A stretch of 64,000 bases of DNA from the NCBI RefSeq assembly GCF_019457595.1, contig NZ_CP080419.1, positions 2,542,001 through 2,606,000 of the forward strand, given 5' to 3'. Position 1 is the first letter of the stretch, and each line of letters begins with the position of its first letter. The stretch is from Shewanella psychrotolerans (lineage in GTDB: Bacteria > Pseudomonadota > Gammaproteobacteria > Enterobacterales > Shewanellaceae). Positions 17,704 through 27,584 of the stretch are shown piece after piece. A program made the translations under genes and the position numbers. The notes beneath the pieces are model-generated. The model made no database searches. It saw only the letters and a program-made list of their open reading frames with translations, and had not been told where the DNA came from.

Positions 17704-19782
17704 ATGTTTAATAAAAAAATATTAGCAGTTGTTATCGCATCGACAGTCGGACTAGGCGGCTGTAGCTGGAATGATGACGATGATGACAAAGTCACCACGG
17801 CAAGTGTCGATCTGAGAATTCTGGAAACCACAGATCTGCATACCAACATCATGGATTTTGATTACTATCAATCAAAAGTGGATCCAACTATTGGTCTGGC
17901 TCGCACCGCCAGCCTTATCCATGAAGCCCGTAAAGAAGCCGATAACTTTGTATTAGTCGACAATGGTGACCTTTTACAAGGCAGTCCAATGGGCGACTAC
18001 ATGGCCAAAGTAGGTCTACAAGAGGGTGACGTGCACCCTGCCTATAAGGCAATGAATACCTTAGACTATGATGTTGGCAATATTGGTAACCACGAGTTTA
18101 ACTATGGCCTGGATTTCCTTGAAAAGGCGATAAGTGGTGCAGAATTCCCATATATCAACGCTAACGTCTACTGCGCGGCAGATGATTGCTGGAACGATGT
18201 CAAAAACGGCGAAAACCTATTTAAGCCTTATTTGATCAAAGAAAAAGTGGTTATTGATACCGAAGGCCGCGAACACACAATCAAGATTGGCTATATCGGC
18301 TTTGTACCGCCGCAAATCATGCTGTGGGATAAGCAGCACCTGACGGACAGGGTTGAAGCCAAAGATATCATCGAAACCGCCAAGCTTTTCGTGCCAAAAA
18401 TGAAGGCTGAAGGTGCCGATGTGATCATCGCCATTCCTCACTCTGGTATAGGTTCATCAGAAAACCCTGGCGACCCTATGGCCGAGAATGCCACGTTCGC
18501 ACTCACCAATGTTGAAGGCATCGATGCCATCATGTTTGGTCACAGCCACTCGATCTTCCCTCATGCCAACTATGCCGATCTACCTAATACCGACGTGGAA
18601 AAAGGTTTGCTCAACGGCGTTGCTGCAGTCATGCCTGGCCGTTGGGGCGATAACTTAGGGGTGGTTGACCTTAAACTCACCCTCAAAGATGGCGCTTGGT
18701 CGGTAACCGATGCACAAACCGAAGCACGCCCTATCTATGACGGTGCCAACAAAGTCGAGCTGGTTCAGGCAGACAAAGACATTCACGATGCGGTTGAACT
18801 GGAACACCAGGGCACCTTGGCCTTTGTCGATGAACCTATTGGTGTCGCCGCCGCCGAGATGTACAGCTTCCTAACCTTAGTGCAGGATGATCCAACGGTA
18901 CAGATAGTGTCCGACGCGCAAATTGCCCAAGTCACGGCCAAGCTACCAGCATCCTTAAAAGGGATCCCTGTACTGTCAGCCGCTGCTCCCTTTAAAGCGG
19001 GTGGTCGCCATGCCACCGAGGCCGATGCTTCGCAATTTGTTCAGGTTGATGATGGCGATCTAACCTTTAAGAACGCTGCCGATCTCTACCTCTACCCTAA
19101 TACTATGGTGGCGGTGAAGCTCACAGGTGTCGAACTAAAAGACTGGTTAGAATGCAGCGCCAACCAGTTCAACCAGATTGACCCTAATTCGAGTGCACCA
19201 CAGTCATTGATCAACTGGAATGGCCATCCAACATACAACTTCGATGTGATCGATGGCGTAACCTATAAGATTGATGTCACCCAGCCGAGTAAGTTTGACC
19301 GCGACTGCGCAATCGTTGCTGGCAACGAAAATGCGAATCGCATCGTCGATCTTGCCTACACCACACCTGACGGTGAGGTGATCACAGGTGAAGCGCTAAA
19401 CAGTCAGGAATTTATCGTGGCATCTAATAACTACCGCGCCTTTGGCGGTAAATTTGCCGGTACGGGTTCTGATTATGTTGTGATGGAACTGCCTGACACC
19501 AACCGCGAGGCGTTAGCGGCTTATATCACGGCGCAGTCTAAGCCAAACGATCAGGGCGGCTATGATGACAAGGTTGACCCACGTGCCGACTACAACTGGG
19601 ACTTTAAGACCATCAACACCCAAGTTGCGCTGGATATTCGTTTCGAAACACAAAACAGCGACAAAGCCGACAAGTTCATCAGTGAAAACCAACTACGTAA
19701 GATGGAGAAACTTGCTGAGCCAGATGCGCTTGGTTTTGCCGTCTATAAAATTGATTTAACCACTGAATCTGCAGCTAAATAA
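17704..19782 (+). CDS. Envelope 5'-nucleotidase / 2',3'-cyclic phosphodiesterase family lipoprotein
   Basis: About 692 residues. The lipoprotein signal ends in GLGGC, followed by an Asp-rich linker (SWNDDDDDK). The calcineurin-like metallophosphatase domain has ETTDLHTNI (Asp-x-His), DNGDLLQGSPMGDY, GNHEFNYG, PHSGIG and GHSHSIFP. The C-terminal 5'-nucleotidase domain follows (NTMVAVKLTGVELKDWLE, ASNNYRAFGGKFAG). The closest named relative is CpdB. It releases nucleosides from exogenous nucleotides. Among TTG 17695, ATG 17698 and ATG 17704, the last is best spaced from AGAGA. It has its own CRP site upstream and a terminator downstream. Confidence 0.85.
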   Translation: MFNKKILAVVIASTVGLGGCSWNDDDDDKVTTASVDLRILETTDLHTNIMDFDYYQSKVDPTIGLARTASLIHEARKEADNFVLVDNGDLLQGSPMGDYMAKVGLQEGDVHPAYKAMNTLDYDVGNIGNHEFNYGLDFLEKAISGAEFPYINANVYCAADDCWNDVKNGENLFKPYLIKEKVVIDTEGREHTIKIGYIGFVPPQIMLWDKQHLTDRVEAKDIIETAKLFVPKMKAEGADVIIAIPHSGIGSSENPGDPMAENATFALTNVEGIDAIMFGHSHSIFPHANYADLPNTDVEKGLLNGVAAVMPGRWGDNLGVVDLKLTLKDGAWSVTDAQTEARPIYDGANKVELVQADKDIHDAVELEHQGTLAFVDEPIGVAAAEMYSFLTLVQDDPTVQIVSDAQIAQVTAKLPASLKGIPVLSAAAPFKAGGRHATEADASQFVQVDDGDLTFKNAADLYLYPNTMVAVKLTGVELKDWLECSANQFNQIDPNSSAPQSLINWNGHPTYNFDVIDGVTYKIDVTQPSKFDRDCAIVAGNENANRIVDLAYTTPDGEVITGEALNSQEFIVASNNYRAFGGKFAGTGSDYVVMELPDTNREALAAYITAQSKPNDQGGYDDKVDPRADYNWDFKTINTQVALDIRFETQNSDKADKFISENQLRKMEKLAEPDALGFAVYKIDLTTESAAK

Positions 19783-19804
19783 GTTAAATTTTTAGCGTCA
19801 ATTG

Positions 19805-19829
19805 AAAGCGCCCCTTGGGGCGCTTTTTT
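19805..19829 (+). terminator. Rho-independent terminator after cpdB-like gene
   Basis: AAAGCGCCCC - TT - GGGGCGC followed by six T, 22 bp after the stop codon. Confidence 0.9.
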
Positions 19830-19966
19830 ATTACACAAGCATTTTTAACCCCAAGCGACCGCCAAATTCCTCTAGCGTTTGTTTATTTCATATGGGTTTA
19901 TTTCGCGCTAATTTATCTAACATTGGTTCATCTAACATTCGCCATCGCGACCTCAAGTGAAGTGTG

Positions 19967-20225
19967 ATACCAATCAGTATAAGAAAGTAATCTGCTCAGC
20001 GTGCTTTTTGACAACTCATTCAAGGCAATGGATGATGGAATGCTTGTTCCCTTGCGAGGCCATTCAACGCTGAAGTAGAAAGGTAAAAAACACGCCTAAC
20101 AGGCGATTTTTAGCACTTGTGATGCAGTGTAACGAGTTTGACCCTAGTTCAGCTATGCTCTTCACTTGTTGCCTCATAAGCGCTAAATGGTGGCAGAGCG
20201 ATCACATCTTTGTACTAATTGGTAT
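19967..20225. repeat. MITE-like element, full-length copy B
   Basis: 259 bp with ends ATACCAATCAGTATAAGAAA and CTTTGTACTAATTGGTAT. It is in the same orientation as copy A and collinear with it along its whole length, with scattered substitutions and small indels. No open reading frame. It fills most of the 19830-20300 interval before the DUF938 gene. Confidence 0.85.
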
Positions 20226-20300
20226 AAATCGCTCAGTTACTTATGCTAATTCGCTTTATTGGGTTAGAGTAAACTAACCCAAATTAACCAAACTTATTTG

Positions 20301-20912
20301 ATGAACGATATTAGTCAACTCCCTTATTCACAATCATGTGAAAACAACAAAAATGCGATTTTATCTATCCTTAATGTGTGTTTTGCAAATACGCAAAATG
20401 TATTAGAGATAGGCAGTGGCACTGGACAACATGCGGTTCATTTTGCGCAGCATTTACCCCATTTAACTTGGTATCCTAGTGATCAAAGCCACTATATTGA
20501 GCACCTCGCATTAAGGCTTGCGTTAGAAGGTTCGGCTAATATAGCGCAACCTATTCCACTGGATGTATTGCATACTTGGCCCTGCGACCAGCTCATTATT
20601 GATGGCATCTTTACCGCTAATACGATGCACATAATGAGTGAATCCATGGTTAAAGCTTTCTTTAAAGGCGTAGGTAAACATCTAAGCCCTGGTGGTATTT
20701 GTTGTATCTATGGCCCCTTCAACTACGACAATCGATACACTAGTGAAAGTAATAGGCAATTTGATATTTGGCTCAAACACCGCAACCCACATAGCGGTAT
20801 TCGCGACCAACACAAAATAGTTGAACTTGCGGCTCAGGCGCAAATGAGTTTAACAACGGATCACGAGATGCCCGCGAATAATCGCTTATTACAATTTTTT
20901 AAAAACGAGTAA
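20301..20912 (+). CDS. DUF938 SAM-dependent methyltransferase-like protein
   Basis: A 203-residue cytoplasmic protein. The SAM-binding motif VLEIGSGTGQHAVHFA (about residues 34-49) and the family block LTWYPSDQSH are typical of DUF938; TANTMHIM and GGICCIYGPFNYDN follow. The protein family is uncharacterised; methyl transfer is inferred from the Rossmann-type fold only. The ATG at 20301 is used, with TTG at 20298 immediately before. It is convergent with the acyl-CoA dehydrogenase gene. Confidence 0.8.
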   Translation: MNDISQLPYSQSCENNKNAILSILNVCFANTQNVLEIGSGTGQHAVHFAQHLPHLTWYPSDQSHYIEHLALRLALEGSANIAQPIPLDVLHTWPCDQLIIDGIFTANTMHIMSESMVKAFFKGVGKHLSPGGICCIYGPFNYDNRYTSESNRQFDIWLKHRNPHSGIRDQHKIVELAAQAQMSLTTDHEMPANNRLLQFFKNE

Positions 20913-20950
20913 TAACAGCGAATGAATTAGCGACTGCCATAATTGAATTG

Positions 20951-21041
20951 GGTAGCGCTCATCTCAACAAACAAAGCGCTACCGTTAGACTGTTACATGA
21001 ACCACTTGTTGGCGGCCACCTGCAATTGATACTAATTGCAG
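20951..21041. repeat. Two consecutive inverted repeats between convergent genes
   Basis: GGTAGCGCT (20951-20959) pairs perfectly with AGCGCTACC (20975-20983). CTGCAATT (21020-21027) pairs with AATTGCAG (21034-21041), loop GATACT. They lie between the ends of the DUF938 and acyl-CoA dehydrogenase genes and may mark transcript ends, but neither has a T run. Confidence 0.5.
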
Positions 21042-21053
21042 CGAAAAAGAACG

Positions 21054-22844
21054 TTAAAAATCAGCTTCTGTCAGTTCGCAAATCAGCTGACTAGTCGATT
21101 CAATCTGTTTACGCAAGCTACGCGTCTGCACAGCCCAATACTGCATATAAAATTGCGCTGTTGCTAACTTGTTTTCATAAAAGGCGCGATCAGCACATCC
21201 ATTTTCGAGCGCCTCTAACGCCACAACCGCCATTCTCGCCCACATCCAAGCCAAAGACGTGATACCGAAAATTTGCATATACGCCATAGAAGCTGCGCCA
21301 ATAATATCGGGGTTTTTAGCCGCATTAGTTGTGATAAATAGCGTTGCTTTTTCAAGATCGGTAGAGGCGTCAATTAATGGTAAAATATAGGATTTCATTT
21401 TGTCATTGCTTACCTGTTCTGCGATAAAAGGCTTTACCATCTCAGACCAGATAGAGAGCGCTTCACCGCGATCAGACAAGAGTTTTCGCCCGACTAAATC
21501 TAACGCTTGTACTCCATTAGTTCCTTCATAGATCATGGCGATGCGACTATCGCGCACAAACTGCTCCATGCCCCACTCATGAATATAGCCATGACCACCA
21601 AACACCTGCTGAGCATCGACACAGGCTTTAAAGCCTTGACCGGTAACGAAGCCTTTTACAATGGGAGTAAACAGCGCCGCGAGTTTACTGGCTTTAGCAG
21701 CGGCTTCGTCGCTGCTATTGCGGTGAGATTCATCAAGCCACAGCGCTTGCTGTCCCATTAACGCCCTAGCACCTTGATTAAAGGCTTTTTGAGCCATCAA
21801 CATACGGCGAATATCACCATGAACAAGAATAGGATCTGCCGCCATGTCAGGGGCTTTGACACCGCTCAGCGCACGACCCTGAATGCGATCTTTGGCATAT
21901 GTCAAGGCATTTTGATAGGCGATTTCTGACACGCCTACCCCCTGCACGCCGACGCCAAGACGCGCCTCATTCATCATGGTAAACATCGCCCTTAATCCCT
22001 GATGAGGCTGACCAACTAACTCACCGATAGCACCATCAAATAACATCACGCAGGTTGAGTTACCATGTATACCCATTTTATGTTCTAGCGCCGTGGCTTC
22101 CACCCCATTTAAACAGCCTAAGCTACCATCATCGTTAATGAGATATTTTGGCACGACAAACAAAGAGATCCCTTTTACTCCTTCTGGCGCATCGGGAAGA
22201 CGAGCTAAAACCAAATGTACAATGTTGTCGGTTAAATCGTGATCGCCTGAAGAGATAAAGATTTTTTCCCCACTAATGGCATAGGTATCCTTCCCTACAG
22301 GAACAGCTTTAGTGCGCAGCAAAGCTAAATCGGTACCCGCATGGGATTCGGTCAAATTCATGGTACCCGTCCATTCACCGGTAACCAGTTTTTCCAAATA
22401 CTTATCTTTTAGTTGCTGACTTCCATGGGCATGAATCGACGCATAAGCCCCATGGGTTAAGCCTGGGTACATGGCAAACGCCATATTGGTAGAGGTATTC
22501 ATCTCGGTGGCGAATATCCCCACCGACTCTGGTAATCCTTGACCACCATATTTGGGATCGCTCGTAAGTGTCGCCCAGCCGTTATCAATATATTGCTGAT
22601 AAGCCTCTTTAAAGCCTTTAGGGGTAATAACTTGGCCGTCTTTAATCTGACAGCCTTCTACATCACCACTGCTATTGAGTGGCAACATCACCTCTGTAGT
22701 AAAATCAGCGACCCCTTGTAAAATAGCGTCGACGAGTTCAGCATCGATCTCATCAAATCCTTGAAGATCAGTGCGATTATAGATAGTGAGCAATTCATTG
22801 AGGATAAATTGATAGTCTCTTAACGGAGCTTGATAATTAGGCAT
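21054..22844 (-). CDS. Long acyl-CoA dehydrogenase with C-terminal extension
   Basis: A 596-residue flavoenzyme that introduces the 2,3-double bond of acyl-CoA in beta-oxidation. Acyl-CoA dehydrogenase blocks are present: MNLTESHAGTDLALLRTKA (FAD/substrate), GEKIFISSGDHD, NEARLGVGVQGVGVSEIAY, and the catalytic Glu in IYEGTNGVQALDLVGRKLL. It is about 200 residues longer than medium-chain enzymes and has the extra C-terminal helical domain of the roughly 590-600-residue type. The ATG at 22844 gives MPNYQAPLRDYQF, normal for this subfamily. The upstream 245 bp carries a perfect inverted repeat and a FadR-like half site (see separate entry). Confidence 0.9.
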   Translation of the reverse strand: MPNYQAPLRDYQFILNELLTIYNRTDLQGFDEIDAELVDAILQGVADFTTEVMLPLNSSGDVEGCQIKDGQVITPKGFKEAYQQYIDNGWATLTSDPKYGGQGLPESVGIFATEMNTSTNMAFAMYPGLTHGAYASIHAHGSQQLKDKYLEKLVTGEWTGTMNLTESHAGTDLALLRTKAVPVGKDTYAISGEKIFISSGDHDLTDNIVHLVLARLPDAPEGVKGISLFVVPKYLINDDGSLGCLNGVEATALEHKMGIHGNSTCVMLFDGAIGELVGQPHQGLRAMFTMMNEARLGVGVQGVGVSEIAYQNALTYAKDRIQGRALSGVKAPDMAADPILVHGDIRRMLMAQKAFNQGARALMGQQALWLDESHRNSSDEAAAKASKLAALFTPIVKGFVTGQGFKACVDAQQVFGGHGYIHEWGMEQFVRDSRIAMIYEGTNGVQALDLVGRKLLSDRGEALSIWSEMVKPFIAEQVSNDKMKSYILPLIDASTDLEKATLFITTNAAKNPDIIGAASMAYMQIFGITSLAWMWARMAVVALEALENGCADRAFYENKLATAQFYMQYWAVQTRSLRKQIESTSQLICELTEADF

Positions 22845-22887
22845 TGCATAATCCTTTTTTTACAACTTCACCGAGAACTGTACCCAT

Positions 22888-22908
22888 AACCTAATGGTTA
22901 ATTAGGTT
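22888..22908. promoter_or_regulatory. Candidate operator upstream of acyl-CoA dehydrogenase
   Basis: AACCTAAT - GGTTA - ATTAGGTT is a perfect 8-bp inverted repeat with a 5-bp centre, 44-64 bp before the start codon. TCTGACCACTT at 22914-22924 matches ten of eleven positions of the right half of the FadR consensus. The regulator is unknown; a TetR-type or FadR-type fatty-acid repressor would fit. Confidence 0.45.
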
Positions 22909-23089
22909 TGAGCTCTGACCACTTTAGCTAACTCAGAATAAAAATGCAGCACTATTTATACGCTTGTTTTAATTTATGAACAGCAAAACAACAAAAACAA
23001 TGATCACACTACTTATCGTGACCATTAAAACTCTGTAAGCTAACCCTTACCATTCCGACCATGAGTCAGCATTAAGGAATAAGTTAAAT

Positions 23090-23944
23090 ATGAGTTCTGT
23101 AACCACCAAACAGCATGCTAACGGTTTAGATTACGTCGATGTAGACACCGAGCTATGTAAAGCACGGATCTTTATGCAAGGTGCTCAAATTGAGAGTTTT
23201 CAGCCTAAGGGAAAGCCACCTCTCTTGTGGGTATCTAGCGCTGACGACTATCAACCAGGTAGCGGAATACGAGGTGGTATCCCCGTTTGTTGGCCTTGGT
23301 TCGGCATGAATGAAAATCCCCAATGGCCTCAGCATGGTTTTGCCCGCATTCGCTTATGGCAACTCGACGCAGTGCAGATGCAAGACCAAGCAGTAGAACT
23401 TAAATTCAGTCTCACCGTCGATGATGCAGATAAGCAATATTGGCCTTACCAGAGCCGCGTTGAACTCATCTTCAACTTAAGCGACAGCTTGAGCGTTAAA
23501 CTGGTTAACACCAACCTTGGTGAGACCCCTTTTAGTTTGACGCAAGCACTACACACTTACTTTCCCATCGAGGATATTCATCAGCTCAAAGCCAGTGGCT
23601 TTAGTGGCGCGAACTATATCGAATTTGGTGAAGGCCCCTACACTCAGGATGGCGATGAGGTATGCTTTGACCGGGAAACGGACAGAGTCTACAGCCAACT
23701 GGAGGATTGCCAACTGCTGCATACCCCAAACGGCACCATAGAAGTACACCGTGAAAACAGTCACTCGGCCATCTTGTGGAATCCCTGGATAGATAAGTCG
23801 AAACGATTATCTCGTTTTAATGACAAGGACTACCTGACCATGGTCTGCCTTGAGGCCGCAAATGTGTTGGACGACAAAGTCACGCTGGCCCCTGGTGAGT
23901 CTCACACCCTGGCCACCCATATCCGCTGGCAACCAAGCACCTAA
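23090..23944 (+). CDS. D-hexose-6-phosphate mutarotase (YeaD family)
   Basis: A 284-residue aldose-1-epimerase-like enzyme that interconverts the anomers of glucose-6-phosphate. Family motifs are PLLWVSSADDYQPGSGIRGG, PVCWPWFG, PQHGFARIRLW (catalytic His), TQALHTYF (second His) and SAILWNPW. It is monocistronic, between the divergent dehydrogenase and ydbH. A GC-rich inverted repeat (GCGCCGC 23974-23980 / GCGGCGC 23994-24000) follows and may end the transcript. Confidence 0.9.
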   Translation: MSSVTTKQHANGLDYVDVDTELCKARIFMQGAQIESFQPKGKPPLLWVSSADDYQPGSGIRGGIPVCWPWFGMNENPQWPQHGFARIRLWQLDAVQMQDQAVELKFSLTVDDADKQYWPYQSRVELIFNLSDSLSVKLVNTNLGETPFSLTQALHTYFPIEDIHQLKASGFSGANYIEFGEGPYTQDGDEVCFDRETDRVYSQLEDCQLLHTPNGTIEVHRENSHSAILWNPWIDKSKRLSRFNDKDYLTMVCLEAANVLDDKVTLAPGESHTLATHIRWQPST

Positions 23945-24051
23945 GGATAGCGCCTAAGGATTACGCTTAAGAAGCGCCGCAGTCTATGTCCTCGCGGCGC
24001 CAATCAATGATAAACTCAAGCAGTAACTAACCACCCAAGAGACAAGGACAG

Positions 24052-27000
24052 ATGTGGCGACGCCTTTTTAGACCCTGCAAAACCTTGCTTCTTGGTATCG
24101 CCTTGATGCTGATACTCCTGTTGGGCATAGCGGCATCACAACTAGCCAGCCTCACTCAACGTCTGCTCAACCCATATCTGAAAGATGCTGGCGTGCAAAT
24201 TGTCTCTCTGCACCTCACCCCCAGTGATTTGGTTCATCTTCACCTCCCCCTGCTGCAACTTAGGGTCCACAACAGCCTGGTCACACTGCATGATCTGCAG
24301 CTTCAACTGACGCCAAACTGGTTAGACGGCCCTATGGGGCTACAAGGTCTCGACTCACTGGCGATTCGCCAAATCGAGGTAGACCTTGCCACAGACTTTT
24401 TTGAACGCATGGGCGCGCAACAAGATGACTCGGCCACCGGCGCACTGGAACTCAGCAAACTGCCTCAGATAGCCATAGGCCGAGTGACGTTCAAGACGCA
24501 GGCGCTAAGCAGTCCAGCAATAGAAAGACCTTTGGGGCTGAGCCTTGATTACCTCAATCTTGATGATAAGGGGCAGTTAACAAGCGCGCTGAGTTTCTAT
24601 CAATCGCCGCTACTCACCCTCAATGCGACGCTTGAAAAGACCCGTTGGCAGCTCTCCAGCCAAATGGATCTTGATAACCTCTCTAAGCTTGTTACAGAGC
24701 TGGCCAGCTTATCGCCCCTCAACACACAAAGCAGCGCATCTGTCATCGCCCTGCACCAGCTGAAAAGGATATTGACCGAGGAGATGTGCCTAAAGGGCAA
24801 GTTCAACTCAGAGATGCAGCTTGATCTTGCCCGTGGAAACTTAACCTCTAGCCACCAGCTGAGCGATCTCGAGCTAGCGCTTGCCAGGGTTGGCGGTCAG
24901 CCGCTTAAGCATCCGCTCAAGCTGGAAATCACAGATATGACTAACATGCGCAGGGGGATAACGCTTGATCTGAAAGGCCCCTTAACCGATCTGCAGCTAT
25001 CGCTTGCACCGACGCAATTAGAGCTGGCGCTGAGCCCCGAACAATTTCAGCCACTTGCCAGCAATCACTCCCCCATGCTCAATGGTCTATTAACTCAGCT
25101 GACGCCACAAGGCGCTGATTTTGGGGGGAATGGCTCTCAACCAACTGAGCCTCAGATAAGACTAACACTCAACTTGGGTCAAGCAGAGACAGAGCCTGGA
25201 AAAGTAGCATTCGATTACAACCTTGCCCACCAGCGCTTGAATCTTGCCGCAATGACGGCAAGTCTAACCCTTGGTGAAAATAAGCTCACGGCCAAGCTGA
25301 GCGACCTTGAGTTGAGCAAACTGATGCAAACAGCGACAGGCGCAGCGCCAACATCTGCGCCTGCCACTCACTGGCGCTTAGGCGCAGATTGGCAAATATC
25401 AGGCGAAGTTAACCAAGCGCTTTGCATCGCACTGCCCCCCGACAATCCAGTCGATGGCCACTGCGCAGACGCCAGCATGAACCGTCTATCGCTAGCACAG
25501 GCTCAATTATCCTTGGTGGGCAGTATTATTGGTGAGCAAGACACAGCCCACCAAAATCAACATTTCGTCTTGAGTGTAAGTGGCAGCGCGAGTCTATCCG
25601 AGCCCGGCTTTAATCATCGACAGCTAGAGGTAGGAGCAAGCGGTATCGACACAGAGCTCCCCTCACCCCTTAAGCTTGAATTTCAAACAGGTGCAGACCC
25701 AGCGCTTGAGCTGACTTGGCAAGCGGTGAATGTCAAAACGGCTAAGCATCGCCTTCGCTGGCCGTCAACGCACTCATCCCGCCAGGGCGTAGCGCCCATT
25801 GATCCCGCCGCCATGGCGAGCCTGACCAGCTCGCAGACAAGCACGACCCTTGGCGCTGGCCACATCAAGTTGCGTCATGGTGCGTTGCAAACCGCTGAGT
25901 TATCAAAGCTGAATATTCTTACCGTATCACCGCAACTTAACGAGCCAGGGCAAGCTGCAAAGCTAAATGCCGACAGCCTGAGTTTTAGCGCCCAGCAGGG
26001 ATTAACCCTGAGCCAAAAACAAGTGCATATTGCTCCCCTAACGCTTGCCATTAATTCCCTGGGAGCCAGTCAGGAAACGCTAGATGCCAAGGGCCAGGCA
26101 CTGAGTAATCAACTGCAGCTTGAGCATCTGACCCTTGAGACAAAAACGATTGACCTCAAGGCAGGAGACAACAGATCGGCAGACGAGCAAGGCGAAAACC
26201 TAATCCGTCTGTTGACGTTAGAGACATTACTTAATACGCCCTGGCAGAGTGAGCTTGATTATAAGCTGACCCAATTAACGCTCAAGCAGCAGGGCATGCG
26301 CCTCAATAAATTGCGCAGCAAGACCTTATATTCCCTGCCTGAAGCGAGTCTCAATCAAGCGATTCAATGGCAGGGGCTGACCACAGAGCAATCAAATAAT
26401 TTGATCGCAAATCAAAATAAGCAGCCAAGTTACCGACTAAAGACCAAAGAATCCTGGCTGTTAGACAAGCTGCCTTTTGAGAGTCAGCACTTAATGCTGT
26501 TCTCTCAGGCGCTACAGCCACTGCAACTCAGCGGGCAGCTCAATATGGTCAATGACGCCAACGCTATCGTCGCGCGCCTCTCTCGTCTCAGGGCGATGCC
26601 GTCCAAGCTCTTCTTGATTGGAGATGCCCAGCTGCATGGCACTCATAATCTAACCTGGCAACGGGATAGCCTGGATTTCACGATGGCGTTAACACCAAGC
26701 ATGCAGATCAGCGAGGGCAGCTTTCAGGCACTGCCATTTGAGCAAGCCCAATTCACGGCCCTGTGTGAGCTAACAGGCAATGATAACAAGGTAAATGGGC
26801 TCAATGCGGCGGTAAACTGTCAGCAGATAAACCTTAAGGTCGCCGCTTTTAATCCCGGAGTGTTACTCACGGATCTTAATGCTAATGCCGATTTTAAACT
26901 CGATATCGGCAAAGGACTTGACGCCACCATAGGCCTTAACGGTGCGGATGTGAAACTTAACGGCACGGCAAAAACGCTGGGCGGTGAGATCTTGCTGCCC

Positions 27001-27492
27001 ATCTTCAACCTGAATCTGGGCGCCCCCTCCTCAGCTTATCTGGTGTTGCAGGGTATGGATCTGGCGCAGCTGCTCGCCGCGCAGCCGCAAACCGGAATTT
27101 ACGCCGACGGCATCTTCGATGGCGTACTGCCAATCAGTCTCGAACAGGGCAAGGTTAGCGTTAGCAATGGCCAATTGGCGGCCCGAGCGCCAGGCGGCTT
27201 GATTAAAGTTGACGATAATCCCGCCGTAGTACAGATGCGCGTGTCGCAGCCCTACCTGGATTTCGCCTTCTCGGCACTGGAGGAACTTCACTATACCCAG
27301 CTGTCGAGTAGCTTCGACATGGCTCCCAACGGCGATGCCCAGCTAAAAGTACAGGTCAAGGGTCGGGCCAAGGATATTGAACGCCCCATACATTTGAACT
27401 ACGCTCAGGAAGAAAATATGTTGCAGTTACTCAAGAGTTTACAAATAGGTGATAGAATGCAGACTGAAATTGAACGCGCGATGGCAAACTAA
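24052..27492 (+). CDS. ydbH: YdbH-family AsmA-like envelope-spanning protein
   Basis: 1146 residues. A basic head and a single N-terminal membrane anchor (TLLLGIALMLILLLGIAASQL) are followed by a very long, mostly beta, periplasmic region. The C-terminal block (YADGIFDGVLPISLEQGKVSVSNGQLAARAPGGLIKV) is diagnostic of the YdbH family. In E. coli, YdbH, TamB and YhdP redundantly support phospholipid delivery to the outer membrane, and YdbH works with YnbE and YdbL. Those two genes follow here directly, which strongly supports the call. The ATG at 24052 follows AAGGA. Confidence 0.9.
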   Translation: MWRRLFRPCKTLLLGIALMLILLLGIAASQLASLTQRLLNPYLKDAGVQIVSLHLTPSDLVHLHLPLLQLRVHNSLVTLHDLQLQLTPNWLDGPMGLQGLDSLAIRQIEVDLATDFFERMGAQQDDSATGALELSKLPQIAIGRVTFKTQALSSPAIERPLGLSLDYLNLDDKGQLTSALSFYQSPLLTLNATLEKTRWQLSSQMDLDNLSKLVTELASLSPLNTQSSASVIALHQLKRILTEEMCLKGKFNSEMQLDLARGNLTSSHQLSDLELALARVGGQPLKHPLKLEITDMTNMRRGITLDLKGPLTDLQLSLAPTQLELALSPEQFQPLASNHSPMLNGLLTQLTPQGADFGGNGSQPTEPQIRLTLNLGQAETEPGKVAFDYNLAHQRLNLAAMTASLTLGENKLTAKLSDLELSKLMQTATGAAPTSAPATHWRLGADWQISGEVNQALCIALPPDNPVDGHCADASMNRLSLAQAQLSLVGSIIGEQDTAHQNQHFVLSVSGSASLSEPGFNHRQLEVGASGIDTELPSPLKLEFQTGADPALELTWQAVNVKTAKHRLRWPSTHSSRQGVAPIDPAAMASLTSSQTSTTLGAGHIKLRHGALQTAELSKLNILTVSPQLNEPGQAAKLNADSLSFSAQQGLTLSQKQVHIAPLTLAINSLGASQETLDAKGQALSNQLQLEHLTLETKTIDLKAGDNRSADEQGENLIRLLTLETLLNTPWQSELDYKLTQLTLKQQGMRLNKLRSKTLYSLPEASLNQAIQWQGLTTEQSNNLIANQNKQPSYRLKTKESWLLDKLPFESQHLMLFSQALQPLQLSGQLNMVNDANAIVARLSRLRAMPSKLFLIGDAQLHGTHNLTWQRDSLDFTMALTPSMQISEGSFQALPFEQAQFTALCELTGNDNKVNGLNAAVNCQQINLKVAAFNPGVLLTDLNANADFKLDIGKGLDATIGLNGADVKLNGTAKTLGGEILLPIFNLNLGAPSSAYLVLQGMDLAQLLAAQPQTGIYADGIFDGVLPISLEQGKVSVSNGQLAARAPGGLIKVDDNPAVVQMRVSQPYLDFAFSALEELHYTQLSSSFDMAPNGDAQLKVQVKGRAKDIERPIHLNYAQEENMLQLLKSLQIGDRMQTEIERAMAN

Positions 27493-27584
27493 CCTAAAGT
27501 AAACGTTCAGCTTATGGTCATATTGCTCAGAGTAATCTAAGTTCATAAGCCTAAGCTCACCATCAACCATATTAAGGAAGCACA

